Below, in pieces: positions 1-7,920 of a stretch of 64,000 bases of DNA. Position numbers and translations under genes: made by a program. Each line of letters begins with the position of its first letter. Position 1 is the stretch's first letter. The notes below the pieces were generated by a model. That model searched no databases. It was not told the origin of the DNA and worked only from the letters and a program-made list of their open reading frames with translations. Origin of the DNA: Polaribacter dokdonensis (lineage in GTDB: Bacteria > Bacteroidota > Bacteroidia > Flavobacteriales > Flavobacteriaceae); the NCBI RefSeq assembly GCF_024362345.1, contig NZ_CP101505.1, positions 20,001 through 84,000 of the forward strand, in the 5' to 3' direction.

Positions 1-1
1 G

Positions 2-55
2 CAATTTGAAAGGATTTGCAGTTTAGTAGACAAGAAACTTTCTCAAAGCAGTTAA
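2..55 (+). CDS. C-terminal end of an unidentified protein (partial)
   Basis: An open frame enters from the left edge and ends at a TAA at 53-55, leaving 17 residues that finish in KKLSQSS. Too little remains to identify a family. It is listed because the frame is open to the window edge and is followed 15 bp later by a hairpin element that looks like a transcript end. It could equally be non-coding. Confidence 0.25.
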   Translation, partial: QFERICSLVDKKLSQSS

Positions 56-69
56 GAATCAGACTAGAT

Positions 70-140
70 TAGCCCTGGTTGAAACGACATCCTTTTTTGT
101 TTTTCGCAAAAAAGATATAGTGTAAAGCAGGTATTAGCTA
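70..140. terminator. Long imperfect hairpin between converging genes
   Basis: The outer arms TAGC (70-73) and GCTA (137-140) pair, as do CCTG (74-77) and CAGG (127-130). The inner arms are a C/T-rich strand ending in TTTTTTG and an A-rich strand CAAAAAAGATAT. Together they make a hairpin of about 70 nt. It lies between the end of the left-edge frame and the end of queE, where a bidirectional terminator is expected. From memory, very similar blocks recur between genes in flavobacterial genomes, so it may be a dispersed conserved element and not a one-off terminator. Confidence 0.5.
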
Positions 141-169
141 AAAAAAAATTATGGGACCAATTAAGTATT

Positions 170-802
170 CTAAGGAATATTTAGATATTTATGAGTTTGT
201 AAAGAAACTTTCCATTTTGGATTTTTCATTACATAATCTACAATAAGCGCTGTCATTTTTTCTTTTTTACTCCATTCTGGTTGTAAAAATAACTGACATT
301 TTTTGCCCACTTTTGCAGCTTGTTCTTCAGCAAAATCAAAATCTGATTTGTTATGAATTATCATTTTTAATTCATCTGCCTCTCTATAGTTTTCTGCTAG
401 AGGTAATTTTGTTTTCTTTGGTGAAAGACAAAACCAATCCCATTTTCCAGAAAAAGAATATGCTCCAGAAGTTTCAATATGGGTTTTAATATTATTTTTT
501 TGAAGTAATTCTGTAATATAATCCATAGACCACATTAAAGGTTCACCACCAGTAATTACAACAGTATTTGTATATTTTTTTACGTTATCTATTATTGATT
601 CTGCCATGGTTGGTGGGTGTAAATCTGCATTCCAACTTTCTTTAACATCACACCAATGACAACCCACATCACAACCACCAACTCTAATAAAATAAGCAGC
701 AGTACCTGTGTGAGAACCTTCACCTTGTATTGTGTAAAATTCTTCCATCAAAGGAAGCATAATACCTTTGTCTACTAAATCTTTTGTCTTTTTATCCATC
801 AT
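170..802 (-). CDS. queE: 7-carboxy-7-deazaguanine synthase (radical SAM), QueE
   Basis: QueE is the radical-SAM enzyme that converts 6-carboxy-5,6,7,8-tetrahydropterin to 7-carboxy-7-deazaguanine in the cytosolic queuosine/preQ0 pathway. The 210-residue protein has the family size and the early EFYTIQGEGSHTGTAA segment. The [4Fe-4S] cysteines are in CDVGCHWC (CX3CX2C) near residues 44-51, followed by the SAM-binding TGGEPL. The C-terminal QTHKYLNIP matches the usual QxHK ending. The start is the first of two ATGs placed immediately after the stop codon of the RidA-like gene, so the two genes probably form one transcription unit with coupled translation. No partner genes (queC, queD) are in the window. 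Identification is secure. Confidence 0.95.
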   Translation of the reverse strand: MMDKKTKDLVDKGIMLPLMEEFYTIQGEGSHTGTAAYFIRVGGCDVGCHWCDVKESWNADLHPPTMAESIIDNVKKYTNTVVITGGEPLMWSMDYITELLQKNNIKTHIETSGAYSFSGKWDWFCLSPKKTKLPLAENYREADELKMIIHNKSDFDFAEEQAAKVGKKCQLFLQPEWSKKEKMTALIVDYVMKNPKWKVSLQTHKYLNIP

Positions 803-1255
803 CTACTTTCTTGCAGCAACCACTTCAATTTCAATTTTTGCACCTGCAACTAAATTGGCTGCAAATGTAGTTCTTGCAGGTAGATTTTCCTTGAAAAAAG
901 AGCGATAAATTCCATTCATTTGAGAAAAATCTTCAATGTCGGCAAGAATAACTGTGCATTTTACCACATCTTTTAGTTCTAGGTTGTGATGATTTAACAC
1001 ATCTTTAATGTTTTCTAAAGTTTGTTTTGTTTCTGCTTCTATACCTCCTTTAACCAATTGACCTGTAGCATGATTTTTACCAATTTGTCCTGTTAAAAAA
1101 TATAAATTACCAACTTGGACAGCATCAGAAAAAGGTACATTTTTTCTACTTTCTTCATGAGATTTATAATGTTTAACTGTATTTACCTCTTTATTTGTAC
1201 AAGATAAAATTGTAATCAAACTGATTAGAAATGTTATGGTTGCTTTTATTTTCAT
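803..1255 (-). CDS. RidA-family (YjgF/UK114) deaminase with lipoprotein signal
   Basis: RidA proteins hydrolyse reactive enamine/imine intermediates released by PLP enzymes. This 150-residue protein has the conserved core: TGQIG, a central run of helix and strand, PARTTF with the catalytic Arg, and IEIEVVAARK at the C terminus with the conserved Glu. Unlike cytosolic RidA (about 128 residues) it begins with a hydrophobic segment ending in TILSC, a lipobox, so it should be anchored in the cell envelope. Its stop codon touches the start of queE. A TATATTTG box at 1275-1282 suggests that transcription of both genes begins here. The family call is firm; the substrate of an exported form is unknown. 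Confidence 0.88.
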   Translation of the reverse strand: MKIKATITFLISLITILSCTNKEVNTVKHYKSHEESRKNVPFSDAVQVGNLYFLTGQIGKNHATGQLVKGGIEAETKQTLENIKDVLNHHNLELKDVVKCTVILADIEDFSQMNGIYRSFFKENLPARTTFAANLVAGAKIEIEVVAARK

Positions 1256-1274
1256 AAGGATTTGATTTTCAGTA

Positions 1275-1282
1275 CAAATATA
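1275..1282 (-). promoter_or_regulatory. -7 promoter box (TATATTTG) for the ridA-like/queE unit
   Basis: The reverse complement of CAAATATA matches the Bacteroidota sigma-A -7 consensus TAnnTTTG and lies 20 bp before the RidA-like start codon. I do not see a clear TTTG -33 element at the right distance. Confidence 0.55.
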
Positions 1283-1339
1283 ATCACATTTAACATGATA
1301 TTTTTTATTTATAAACTGCTAATTATCAAACTAATTTTG

Positions 1340-1347
1340 TAAATTTG
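1340..1347 (+). promoter_or_regulatory. -7 promoter box (TAAATTTG) for rpsA
   Basis: TAAATTTG matches TAnnTTTG and lies about 120 bp before the rpsA start, leaving a long untranslated leader as is usual for ribosomal protein genes. No clean -33 TTTG is present. Confidence 0.5.
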
Positions 1348-1469
1348 CACTCCTTTTTGCGAGAACAGATTTAGAAAAGGAATTAGATAAAACAATTTTT
1401 ATAAATAGCTCTTGCTGTTTTTATCGTTAAAAATCTGAAAAACAATAAGATACAAATTATTTTAGACAT

Positions 1470-3299
1470 ATGTCTGAAGAAACAAAAATTACTGAAGAGC
1501 AAGTAGCTTCTGATGTACAAAACGCAGCAACTCCTGCTGTAGAGGAAAAACAAGATCCAAAACAATTTTTAGCTGACTTTAACTGGCACAAATACGAACA
1601 AGGTATTGAGGCTGTTGATGAAGAAAAATTAAAAGAATTCGAAGAAGCTTTAAAAGGTACTATTGGTTTTGTTAATGAAAGTGATGTAATTGAAGGAACT
1701 GTAGTAAGAATTACAGATAGAGATGCAATTATAGACATTAACTCTAAATCTGAAGGTGTAATTTCGTTAAACGAATTTCGTTACAACCAAAATTTAGCAG
1801 AAGGAGATACAGTAGAAGTATTAGTTGACAAAAGAGAAGATTCTTCTGGTCAGTTAGTATTATCTCACAAAAAAGCGAGAGTAATTAAAGCTTGGGAAAG
1901 AGTAAACAATGCTCATGAAACAGGTGAAGTAGTTAATGGTTTTGTTAAGTGTAGAACTAGAGGTGGTATGATTGTAGATGTTTTCGGAATCGAAGCATTT
2001 TTACCTGGATCTCAAATTGATGTTAAACCAATTAGAGATTACGATCAGTATGTAGAGAAAACAATGGAATTTAAAGTTGTTAAAATCAACCATGAATTTA
2101 AAAATGTTGTTGTATCTCATAAAGCACTTATTGAAGCTGATATTGAATTACAGAAAAAAGAAATCATTGGTCAGTTAGAGAAAGGACAAGTATTAGAAGG
2201 TGTTGTTAAAAACATTACTTCTTATGGTGTGTTCGTAGATTTAGGTGGTGTAGATGGTTTAGTACACATTACAGATTTATCTTGGTCTAGAATCAATCAT
2301 CCAAATGAGGTTGTGGAATTAGATCAGAAATTAAACGTTGTAATTTTAGACTTTGATGATAACAAATCTAGAATTCAATTAGGATTAAAACAATTAACGG
2401 CTCATCCTTGGGAAGCTTTAGACGATACTTTAAAAGTTGGTGATAAAGTAACTGGTGAAGTTGTTGTTTTAGCTGATTATGGAGCATTCGTAGAAGTAGA
2501 ACAAGGAGTAGAAGGATTAATTCACGTTTCTGAAATGTCTTGGTCAACTCACTTACGTTCTGCACAAGATTTCGTAAAAGTTGGAGATAAAGTAGAGGCG
2601 CAAGTTCTAACTTTAGATAGAGAAGACCGAAAAATGTCTTTAGGTATTAAACAATTACATCCAGATCCTTGGACAGATATTACCACTAAATTCCCTGTAG
2701 GTTCTACACATACAGGTACTGTAAGAAATTACACAAACTTTGGTGTATTTGTTGAATTAGAAGAAGGTATTGATGGTTTAGTATACATTTCTGATTTATC
2801 TTGGACTAAGAAAATTAAGCACCCATCAGACTTTGTAACTGTTGGTCAAAAATTAGATGTTCAAGTATTAGAATTGGATGTTGAGAACAGAAAATTAAAC
2901 TTAGGTCATAAGCAAACTCAAGATAATCCTTGGGATGCTCATGAAGCTACATACGCAATCGGTTCTACTCATGAAGGTACTATAAAAGAGAAAAACGATA
3001 AAGGTGCTACAGTAACTTTTGCTGATGGTGTTGAAGGTTTTGCTCCAACTAGATTTTTAGAGAAAGAAGATGGTTCTAAATTAGAAAAAGGAGATACTGT
3101 ACAATTTATTGTTATGGAATTCTCTAAAGAATATAGAAGAGTAGTTGTATCTCATACTTCTTTATTCAAAGAACAAGAGCGTAAGAATATTAAAGCTGCT
3201 GCTAAGAAATCTGCAGATGCAGAAAAGACTACTTTAGGTGATATTGGAGGTCTTGCAGACTTAAAAGCGCAAATGGAAGCTAATGCTAAAAAGAAATAA
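1470..3299 (+). CDS. rpsA: 30S ribosomal protein S1
   Basis: S1 binds mRNA on the 30S subunit and helps start translation. The 609-residue protein has six S1 (OB-fold) repeats at roughly residues 73-140, 153-215, 240-310, 325-398, 412-485 and 500-565. The central four carry the classic pattern, for example YGVFVDLGGVDGLVHITDLSW without its final residue in other copies. The N terminus is acidic and poorly conserved, and the C-terminal tail is Lys/Ala-rich. Length is normal for Bacteroidota S1. It stands alone, with its own promoter box and a strong terminator. In Bacteroidota, S1 may matter more than usual because Shine-Dalgarno signals are weak; that is general knowledge and not visible here. 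Confidence 0.97.
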   Translation: MSEETKITEEQVASDVQNAATPAVEEKQDPKQFLADFNWHKYEQGIEAVDEEKLKEFEEALKGTIGFVNESDVIEGTVVRITDRDAIIDINSKSEGVISLNEFRYNQNLAEGDTVEVLVDKREDSSGQLVLSHKKARVIKAWERVNNAHETGEVVNGFVKCRTRGGMIVDVFGIEAFLPGSQIDVKPIRDYDQYVEKTMEFKVVKINHEFKNVVVSHKALIEADIELQKKEIIGQLEKGQVLEGVVKNITSYGVFVDLGGVDGLVHITDLSWSRINHPNEVVELDQKLNVVILDFDDNKSRIQLGLKQLTAHPWEALDDTLKVGDKVTGEVVVLADYGAFVEVEQGVEGLIHVSEMSWSTHLRSAQDFVKVGDKVEAQVLTLDREDRKMSLGIKQLHPDPWTDITTKFPVGSTHTGTVRNYTNFGVFVELEEGIDGLVYISDLSWTKKIKHPSDFVTVGQKLDVQVLELDVENRKLNLGHKQTQDNPWDAHEATYAIGSTHEGTIKEKNDKGATVTFADGVEGFAPTRFLEKEDGSKLEKGDTVQFIVMEFSKEYRRVVVSHTSLFKEQERKNIKAAAKKSADAEKTTLGDIGGLADLKAQMEANAKKK

Positions 3300-3328
3300 T
3301 TTTTAGTAAGCTAAAATTTATAAATACT

Positions 3329-3361
3329 AAAAACCGTAGCAATTTTGCTACGGTTTTTTTT
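3329..3361 (+). terminator. Rho-independent terminator of rpsA
   Basis: A perfect 12-bp stem (AAACCGTAGCAA / TTGCTACGGTTT, 3331-3356) with a 2-nt loop is followed by a T run, 30 bp after the rpsA stop codon. Confidence 0.93.
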
Positions 3362-3395
3362 ATTGCAATAAACTTAAAGAAAACTTAGTATTTGT

Positions 3396-3403
3396 TATAT
3401 TTG
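3396..3403 (+). promoter_or_regulatory. -7 promoter box (TATATTTG) for the M24 peptidase
   Basis: TATATTTG lies 19 bp before the ATG at 3422. Because it sits inside the in-frame extension that begins at 3392, it argues that translation starts at 3422. Confidence 0.55.
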
Positions 3404-3421
3404 ATGATATACCTACATACA

Positions 3422-4753
3422 ATGAAAATCAAACTTATATTTTTTATAACACTTTCTTTTCTTTTAATACAATGTTCACCTAATGATGAGATAGAGCAAA
3501 AAATAGATCCTACTGCTTATTGGGGTGATAATCCTTGGCCAGAAATTCGTAAAAAACGTATAAATACTTTATTGCCAAATGCTTTAAAAGAAGCAAATGT
3601 AGATGCTTGGTTAGTAATTTGTAGAGAAAATAATAACGACCCTTTAGCAGATCATGTTGGAGGAGAAAATGCAGGAGGTACAGCTGCATTTCTTTTTTAT
3701 AACGATAAGAGTGATAGTTTTCATTCAATTGTATTTTCACCTTCAGGAGAATCTACTGCTCTAGATGAATTAGATATTCATGAAAATGTTGTACCAGTCG
3801 AAAGAGGAAAATCTGCAATAGAGCAAGCTGTATCATTTATTAAAGCTCAAAATTTTAATAAAATAGCGATAAATTCATCTAAATCTAATTCAACTGCAGA
3901 TGGTTTAACATATACGCAAAGAACTGAATTAGAAAACTTTTTAGGTAATGATAAAGAAAAGCTAGTCTCTTCAACAGAGGTTGTTTATAATTGGTTATCT
4001 ATAAAATTACCTGAAGAAGTTGAAATATTAACAAAAGCAGCAGAATTAACTGCTCAATTTCAAATAGAGGCTTATCAACAAGTAGTTTCAGGTGTTTCTA
4101 CAGATGCAGAAATTGCAAAATTTCTGAAGCAAAAAATGGCAGAATATGGAGTTAAGGATGGTTGGGCACCAGCACAAAATCCTAATGTAAATTCAGGTCC
4201 AGATAGAGGTCATTCTCATGCAACAGATAAAGTTATTATGCCTGGAGATGTTATTCAAATAGACTTTGGAATTAAATTGTATGACAGATGGGTTTCTGAT
4301 ATACAACGTTTTGCTTATGTTTTAAAAGAAGGTGAAACAGAAGCTCCAAAAGATATTCAGTTTTATTGGGAAAGTGGAAAAGCAGGTAGTAGAGCTGCTT
4401 TAGCAGCTATGAAGCCTGGGATAAAAGGAGTAGATGTAGATAGAGCTCAAAGAGTTTTAATGGAGCAGGCTAAAAGTGAATATGTAATGTGGTCTACAGG
4501 ACATCCAGTAGGATATGTAGCACATGATGTTGGTCCTAATTTAGGAGGTTCTCAAGCATCTCATGTTAGACCTGCCTCGCAAAAAGAACTAAAAGAAGGT
4601 ATGACCTTTGCTTTTGATGGTTTTCATGCCTGGAAACTCTCTGATGGAACAGAAAAGACAATTTCTGTAGAAGAAATGGCTGTTGTAACTAAAAATGGAG
4701 CACGTTATTTAACTAAACCTCAAGAAGAATTAATTTTAATAAAAAGTAAATAA
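3422..4753 (+). CDS. M24 family (Xaa-Pro aminopeptidase-like) lipoprotein
   Basis: A pita-bread metallopeptidase of family M24, predicted to cleave N-terminal residues from peptides outside the cytoplasm. I chose the ATG at 3422, not the in-frame start at 3392, because it gives a clean lipoprotein signal (MKIKLIFF to LLIQC) and lies after a promoter box. An N-terminal creatinase-like domain precedes the catalytic half. Likely metal ligands are D in IQIDFG, D in WVSDIQRF, H in GHPVGYVAHDVG and E in SVEEMAV. The position that normally carries the fourth ligand (Glu in an EPG-like motif) reads TFAFDGFHAW, that is Asp. This may be a conservative change or may alter activity. The gene ends 2 bp before the end of the converging DUF6090 gene. 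Confidence 0.85.
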   Translation: MKIKLIFFITLSFLLIQCSPNDEIEQKIDPTAYWGDNPWPEIRKKRINTLLPNALKEANVDAWLVICRENNNDPLADHVGGENAGGTAAFLFYNDKSDSFHSIVFSPSGESTALDELDIHENVVPVERGKSAIEQAVSFIKAQNFNKIAINSSKSNSTADGLTYTQRTELENFLGNDKEKLVSSTEVVYNWLSIKLPEEVEILTKAAELTAQFQIEAYQQVVSGVSTDAEIAKFLKQKMAEYGVKDGWAPAQNPNVNSGPDRGHSHATDKVIMPGDVIQIDFGIKLYDRWVSDIQRFAYVLKEGETEAPKDIQFYWESGKAGSRAALAAMKPGIKGVDVDRAQRVLMEQAKSEYVMWSTGHPVGYVAHDVGPNLGGSQASHVRPASQKELKEGMTFAFDGFHAWKLSDGTEKTISVEEMAVVTKNGARYLTKPQEELILIKSK

Positions 4754-4755
4754 AC

Positions 4756-5532
4756 CTATTGTAAAGTGTTTATTTCAGTATCAATTGCAGAAATCATTCT
4801 ATCAACATCAGCAATAGATTCATCTACAGTAATTAAATAGTCAGACACTATAATTATTTTATTTTTGATGGCATTTGTTAGCTCTAATTTTACACGAGGC
4901 TTTTTTAATTCAGATAAAATATAGTTCTGAATTTCAATATCACTTTTATTTATGTCATTAGATTCTATAAATTTAGATATATCTACTTCAGAATATTTTA
5001 TTAGAACACTGTAAACTTCTTCGTAAAAAACTTGCTCTTCATTTGTTGAAAACATAAAATCTACTTCATCTGTATTTAGGTAAAAATCTATGATATCTGT
5101 AAGTAAATCATAGTTTTCTATTAAGGACACTTTTCCTGATGATATTAATTCTTCATAGGTATTATCAATATTAGGGTATTTATAAGTAGACATTAGTTGG
5201 TTAAGTTTAAATGATAAACTGTCTACATTTTCAAATGAATTATTTTTATAATAATCTTTTAAAATTGTTTGAGATAACAATAAAGTTTTCTCAAAACTAT
5301 TTTTAAGATCTAATAATGTTTCTTTTTGATAAAACATGTCATTTGCAATGTTGTCTAGGTACCAAATTTCTTTTTGTACTTCGTTTCTTTTCTCATTCCA
5401 ATTACTAAATTGTATGGCTAATAAAATACCTATAACTACCAAAAACACTTCTCCTATAGCATAAAAAATATAATTACTAAGTCTTTTTTCAACAAGAAGT
5501 TTTTGTCGTATTTTTTTAAATAAATGAAGCAT
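4756..5532 (-). CDS. DUF6090 family membrane protein
   Basis: This 258-residue protein has the pattern of flavobacterial DUF6090 proteins: a basic N terminus, one hydrophobic helix (around residues 22-41, YAIGEVFLVVIGILLAIQFS) followed at once by NWNEKRNE, and a long soluble helical part. It is probably anchored by one helix with the C-terminal domain outside the cytoplasm. The function of the family is unknown and neighbouring genes give no clue. It converges on the M24 peptidase gene with almost no gap, and no terminator hairpin is evident between them. Confidence 0.8.
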   Translation of the reverse strand: MLHLFKKIRQKLLVEKRLSNYIFYAIGEVFLVVIGILLAIQFSNWNEKRNEVQKEIWYLDNIANDMFYQKETLLDLKNSFEKTLLLSQTILKDYYKNNSFENVDSLSFKLNQLMSTYKYPNIDNTYEELISSGKVSLIENYDLLTDIIDFYLNTDEVDFMFSTNEEQVFYEEVYSVLIKYSEVDISKFIESNDINKSDIEIQNYILSELKKPRVKLELTNAIKNKIIIVSDYLITVDESIADVDRMISAIDTEINTLQ

Positions 5533-5655
5533 TAGTTTTAGTTAGTTTTTGTTCAAGATAGTAAATGTAAATAATTAGTTTTTAATTTGTTAGAATATTC
5601 TTGAGTTGGTATATATTCATTAGTTAAAATCTCAGAAAAATCTACTTAAATAATT

Positions 5656-5663
5656 TATATTTG
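5656..5663 (+). promoter_or_regulatory. -7 promoter box (TATATTTG) for glmM
   Basis: TATATTTG lies 19 bp before the glmM start codon in a 149-bp spacer downstream of the divergent DUF6090 gene. Confidence 0.55.
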
Positions 5664-5681
5664 TCTCACTAAAAAAAGAGA

Positions 5682-7073
5682 ATGACACTAATAAAATCAA
5701 TATCAGGAATAAGAGGAACAATTGGGGGTAAAACTGCAGATAATTTAACGCCTATAGACGCAGTAAAATTTGCATCAGCTTATGGAGCTTTCATTAAAAA
5801 AAGAAATCCAAACAAACAAAAATTAACAGTTGTTGTGGGTAGAGATGCTCGTATTTCTGGTAAAATGATTTCTAGTTTAGTGGCTAACACTTTAGTTGGT
5901 TTGGGTATAAATGTCGTAGATTTAGGATTATCTACAACACCAACTGTAGAAGTTGCTGTGCCTTTAGAAAATGCAGATGGAGGTATTATTTTAACAGCAT
6001 CTCACAATCCTAAACAATGGAATGCACTTAAATTGTTGAATGAAAAAGGTGAATTTTTAAATGGTGAAGATGGAGAGCAGATTTTAGCTTTAGCAGAAAG
6101 TGAAGATTTTGAATTTGCAGAAGTAGATGATTTAGGAGAATACACAAAAAATAATACTTATTTACACAAGCATATTCAAGAAGTTTTAAATCTAGAATTG
6201 GTAGATGCAGATGCTATTAGAAAAGCCAATTTTAAAGTAGTTGTAGATGGTGTTAATTCAACAGGAGGTTTATTTATACCAGCATTATTAAAAGAATTAA
6301 ATGTAGAGTGTGTAGAATTATATTGTACACCAAATGGACATTTTCCTCACAATCCAGAACCTTTAAAAGAACACTTAACAGATATTTCTGAATTAGTAGT
6401 TAAAGAAAAAGCTGATTTTGGTATTGTTGTAGATCCAGATGTAGATAGACTTGCAATAGTTTCTGAAGATGGTTCTATGTTTGGTGAAGAATATACATTA
6501 GTTGCCTGTGCAGATTACGTTTTAGGTAGATTAAAAGGTGGTAATACAGTTTCTAATTTATCTTCATCTAGAGCTTTAAGAGATATTACAGAAAAGCATG
6601 GAGGAACTTATACAGCCTCTGCAGTAGGTGAAGTAAATGTGGTGATTAAAATGAAAGAAACCAATACTGTAATTGGTGGAGAAGGAAATGGAGGTATTAT
6701 TTATCCTGAATCTCATTATGGACGTGATTCATTAGTTGGTGTTGCCTTATTTTTATCACATTTAGCGCATCAAAAAGTATCTTGTAAAACGTTAAGAGAT
6801 TCTTACCCAAGTTACTTTATGAGTAAAAATAAAATACAATTAACGCCTGCAATAGATGTTGATAATATTTTAGAATCAATGGCTGCAAAATATGCCAATG
6901 AAGATGTAAACACAATAGATGGTGTAAAAATTGATTTTGCTGAAGAGTGGATTCACTTAAGAAAATCTAATACAGAACCAATTATCAGAATTTATACAGA
7001 AGCAAAATCACAAGCAGCAGCAGACGCTTTAGCAGAAAGATTTATAGCAGAAATTAAAGAATTAATTGCGTAA
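5682..7073 (+). CDS. glmM: Phosphoglucosamine mutase
   Basis: GlmM isomerises glucosamine-6-phosphate to glucosamine-1-phosphate on the way to UDP-GlcNAc, for peptidoglycan and LPS. The 463-residue protein shows the alpha-D-phosphohexomutase signature. The early SGIRGT is followed by the catalytic phosphoserine loop TASHNPKQWN (around residue 103), the metal loop DPDVDRLA, the sugar-binding GEGNGG and the phosphate-binding RKSNTEPIIRIY near the C terminus. Bacteroidota members of this group can be annotated as phosphomannomutase; GlmM is the best fit but substrate is inferred from family. Its end overlaps or nearly touches the next gene, suggesting an operon. Confidence 0.88.
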   Translation: MTLIKSISGIRGTIGGKTADNLTPIDAVKFASAYGAFIKKRNPNKQKLTVVVGRDARISGKMISSLVANTLVGLGINVVDLGLSTTPTVEVAVPLENADGGIILTASHNPKQWNALKLLNEKGEFLNGEDGEQILALAESEDFEFAEVDDLGEYTKNNTYLHKHIQEVLNLELVDADAIRKANFKVVVDGVNSTGGLFIPALLKELNVECVELYCTPNGHFPHNPEPLKEHLTDISELVVKEKADFGIVVDPDVDRLAIVSEDGSMFGEEYTLVACADYVLGRLKGGNTVSNLSSSRALRDITEKHGGTYTASAVGEVNVVIKMKETNTVIGGEGNGGIIYPESHYGRDSLVGVALFLSHLAHQKVSCKTLRDSYPSYFMSKNKIQLTPAIDVDNILESMAAKYANEDVNTIDGVKIDFAEEWIHLRKSNTEPIIRIYTEAKSQAAADALAERFIAEIKELIA

Positions 7074-7077
7074 TATT

Positions 7078-7908
7078 TTGAAAACAAAATTCGGCTTATT
7101 ATTCTTTTTTTTAGTGTCGATAACAATATCAGCACAGAAAAAAGACTTTCCTAGAGTATCTAACAAGGGTAAGATATTTGTTTATTGGGGATGGAACAGA
7201 GCCACATATTCGAACTCTGATATTTCTTTTAAAGGAAATAACTACGACTTTACATTACAAGATGTAGTTGCCTATGATAGGCCAACAGATTTTTCTTACA
7301 ATGATTATTTTAAGTTAGATAGAATTACAATTCCGCAAACAAACTTTAGAATTGGTTATTTTTTAAATGATCACTACACAGTTTCAGTAGGGGTAGATCA
7401 TATGAAATATGTTGTGCAATCTTATCAAACTGTAAAAATTAATGGAGAAATAAATGCAGGTACACCTTTTGATGGAGTTTATAATAATAATGATATAGAC
7501 CTAATAAATGAGTTCTTATTGATGGAACATACAGATGGTTTAAATTATGTAAACTTAGAGGTAAAAAGGTTTGATGAAATTGGTCATTTAATTGGTATAA
7601 GTGATGAGAATTTACAACTAAATATCACAGAAGGTATAGGTGCAGGATTCTTGTATCCAAGAACGGATATAGCATTATTTAATCAAACAGCAAATGATGA
7701 ATTTAACGTTTCAGGTTGGGGAGTTTCCATAGGCGCAGGTTTAAATTTAACCTTCTTTAAACACTTTTTTATACAATCAGATTTAAAGTATGGCTATATA
7801 GATATGTCTAATATTAGAACCACACAAGACCCATCAGATACAGCATCACAAAGTTTTACTTTCTTTGAAAAAACATTAGTATTTGGGGCAAAATTTAACC
7901 TCTTTTAA
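7078..7908 (+). CDS. Predicted outer-membrane beta-barrel protein, TTG start
   Basis: A secreted protein of unknown role. No ATG precedes the signal peptide. The frame offers TTG at 7066 (inside glmM) or TTG at 7078, 4 bp after the glmM stop. I prefer 7078 because it begins MKTKFGLLFFFL, a normal signal peptide ending near SAQ. The mature part is rich in alternating aromatic strands (YFKLDRITIPQTNFRIGYF, YTVSVGVDHMKY) and ends in FGAKFNLF, with the terminal Phe common in outer-membrane barrels. Position immediately after glmM implies co-transcription, but a functional link to cell-wall sugar synthesis is only a guess. Confidence 0.6.
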   Translation: MKTKFGLLFFFLVSITISAQKKDFPRVSNKGKIFVYWGWNRATYSNSDISFKGNNYDFTLQDVVAYDRPTDFSYNDYFKLDRITIPQTNFRIGYFLNDHYTVSVGVDHMKYVVQSYQTVKINGEINAGTPFDGVYNNNDIDLINEFLLMEHTDGLNYVNLEVKRFDEIGHLIGISDENLQLNITEGIGAGFLYPRTDIALFNQTANDEFNVSGWGVSIGAGLNLTFFKHFFIQSDLKYGYIDMSNIRTTQDPSDTASQSFTFFEKTLVFGAKFNLF

Positions 7909-7920
7909 ATAGATTTTGAT

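Noticed and set aside
7066..7077. Start of the barrel protein at TTG 7066 inside glmM
   Set aside because: It places four extra residues before a normal signal-peptide start and overlaps the glmM end; TTG at 7078 fits better, though neither is certain.
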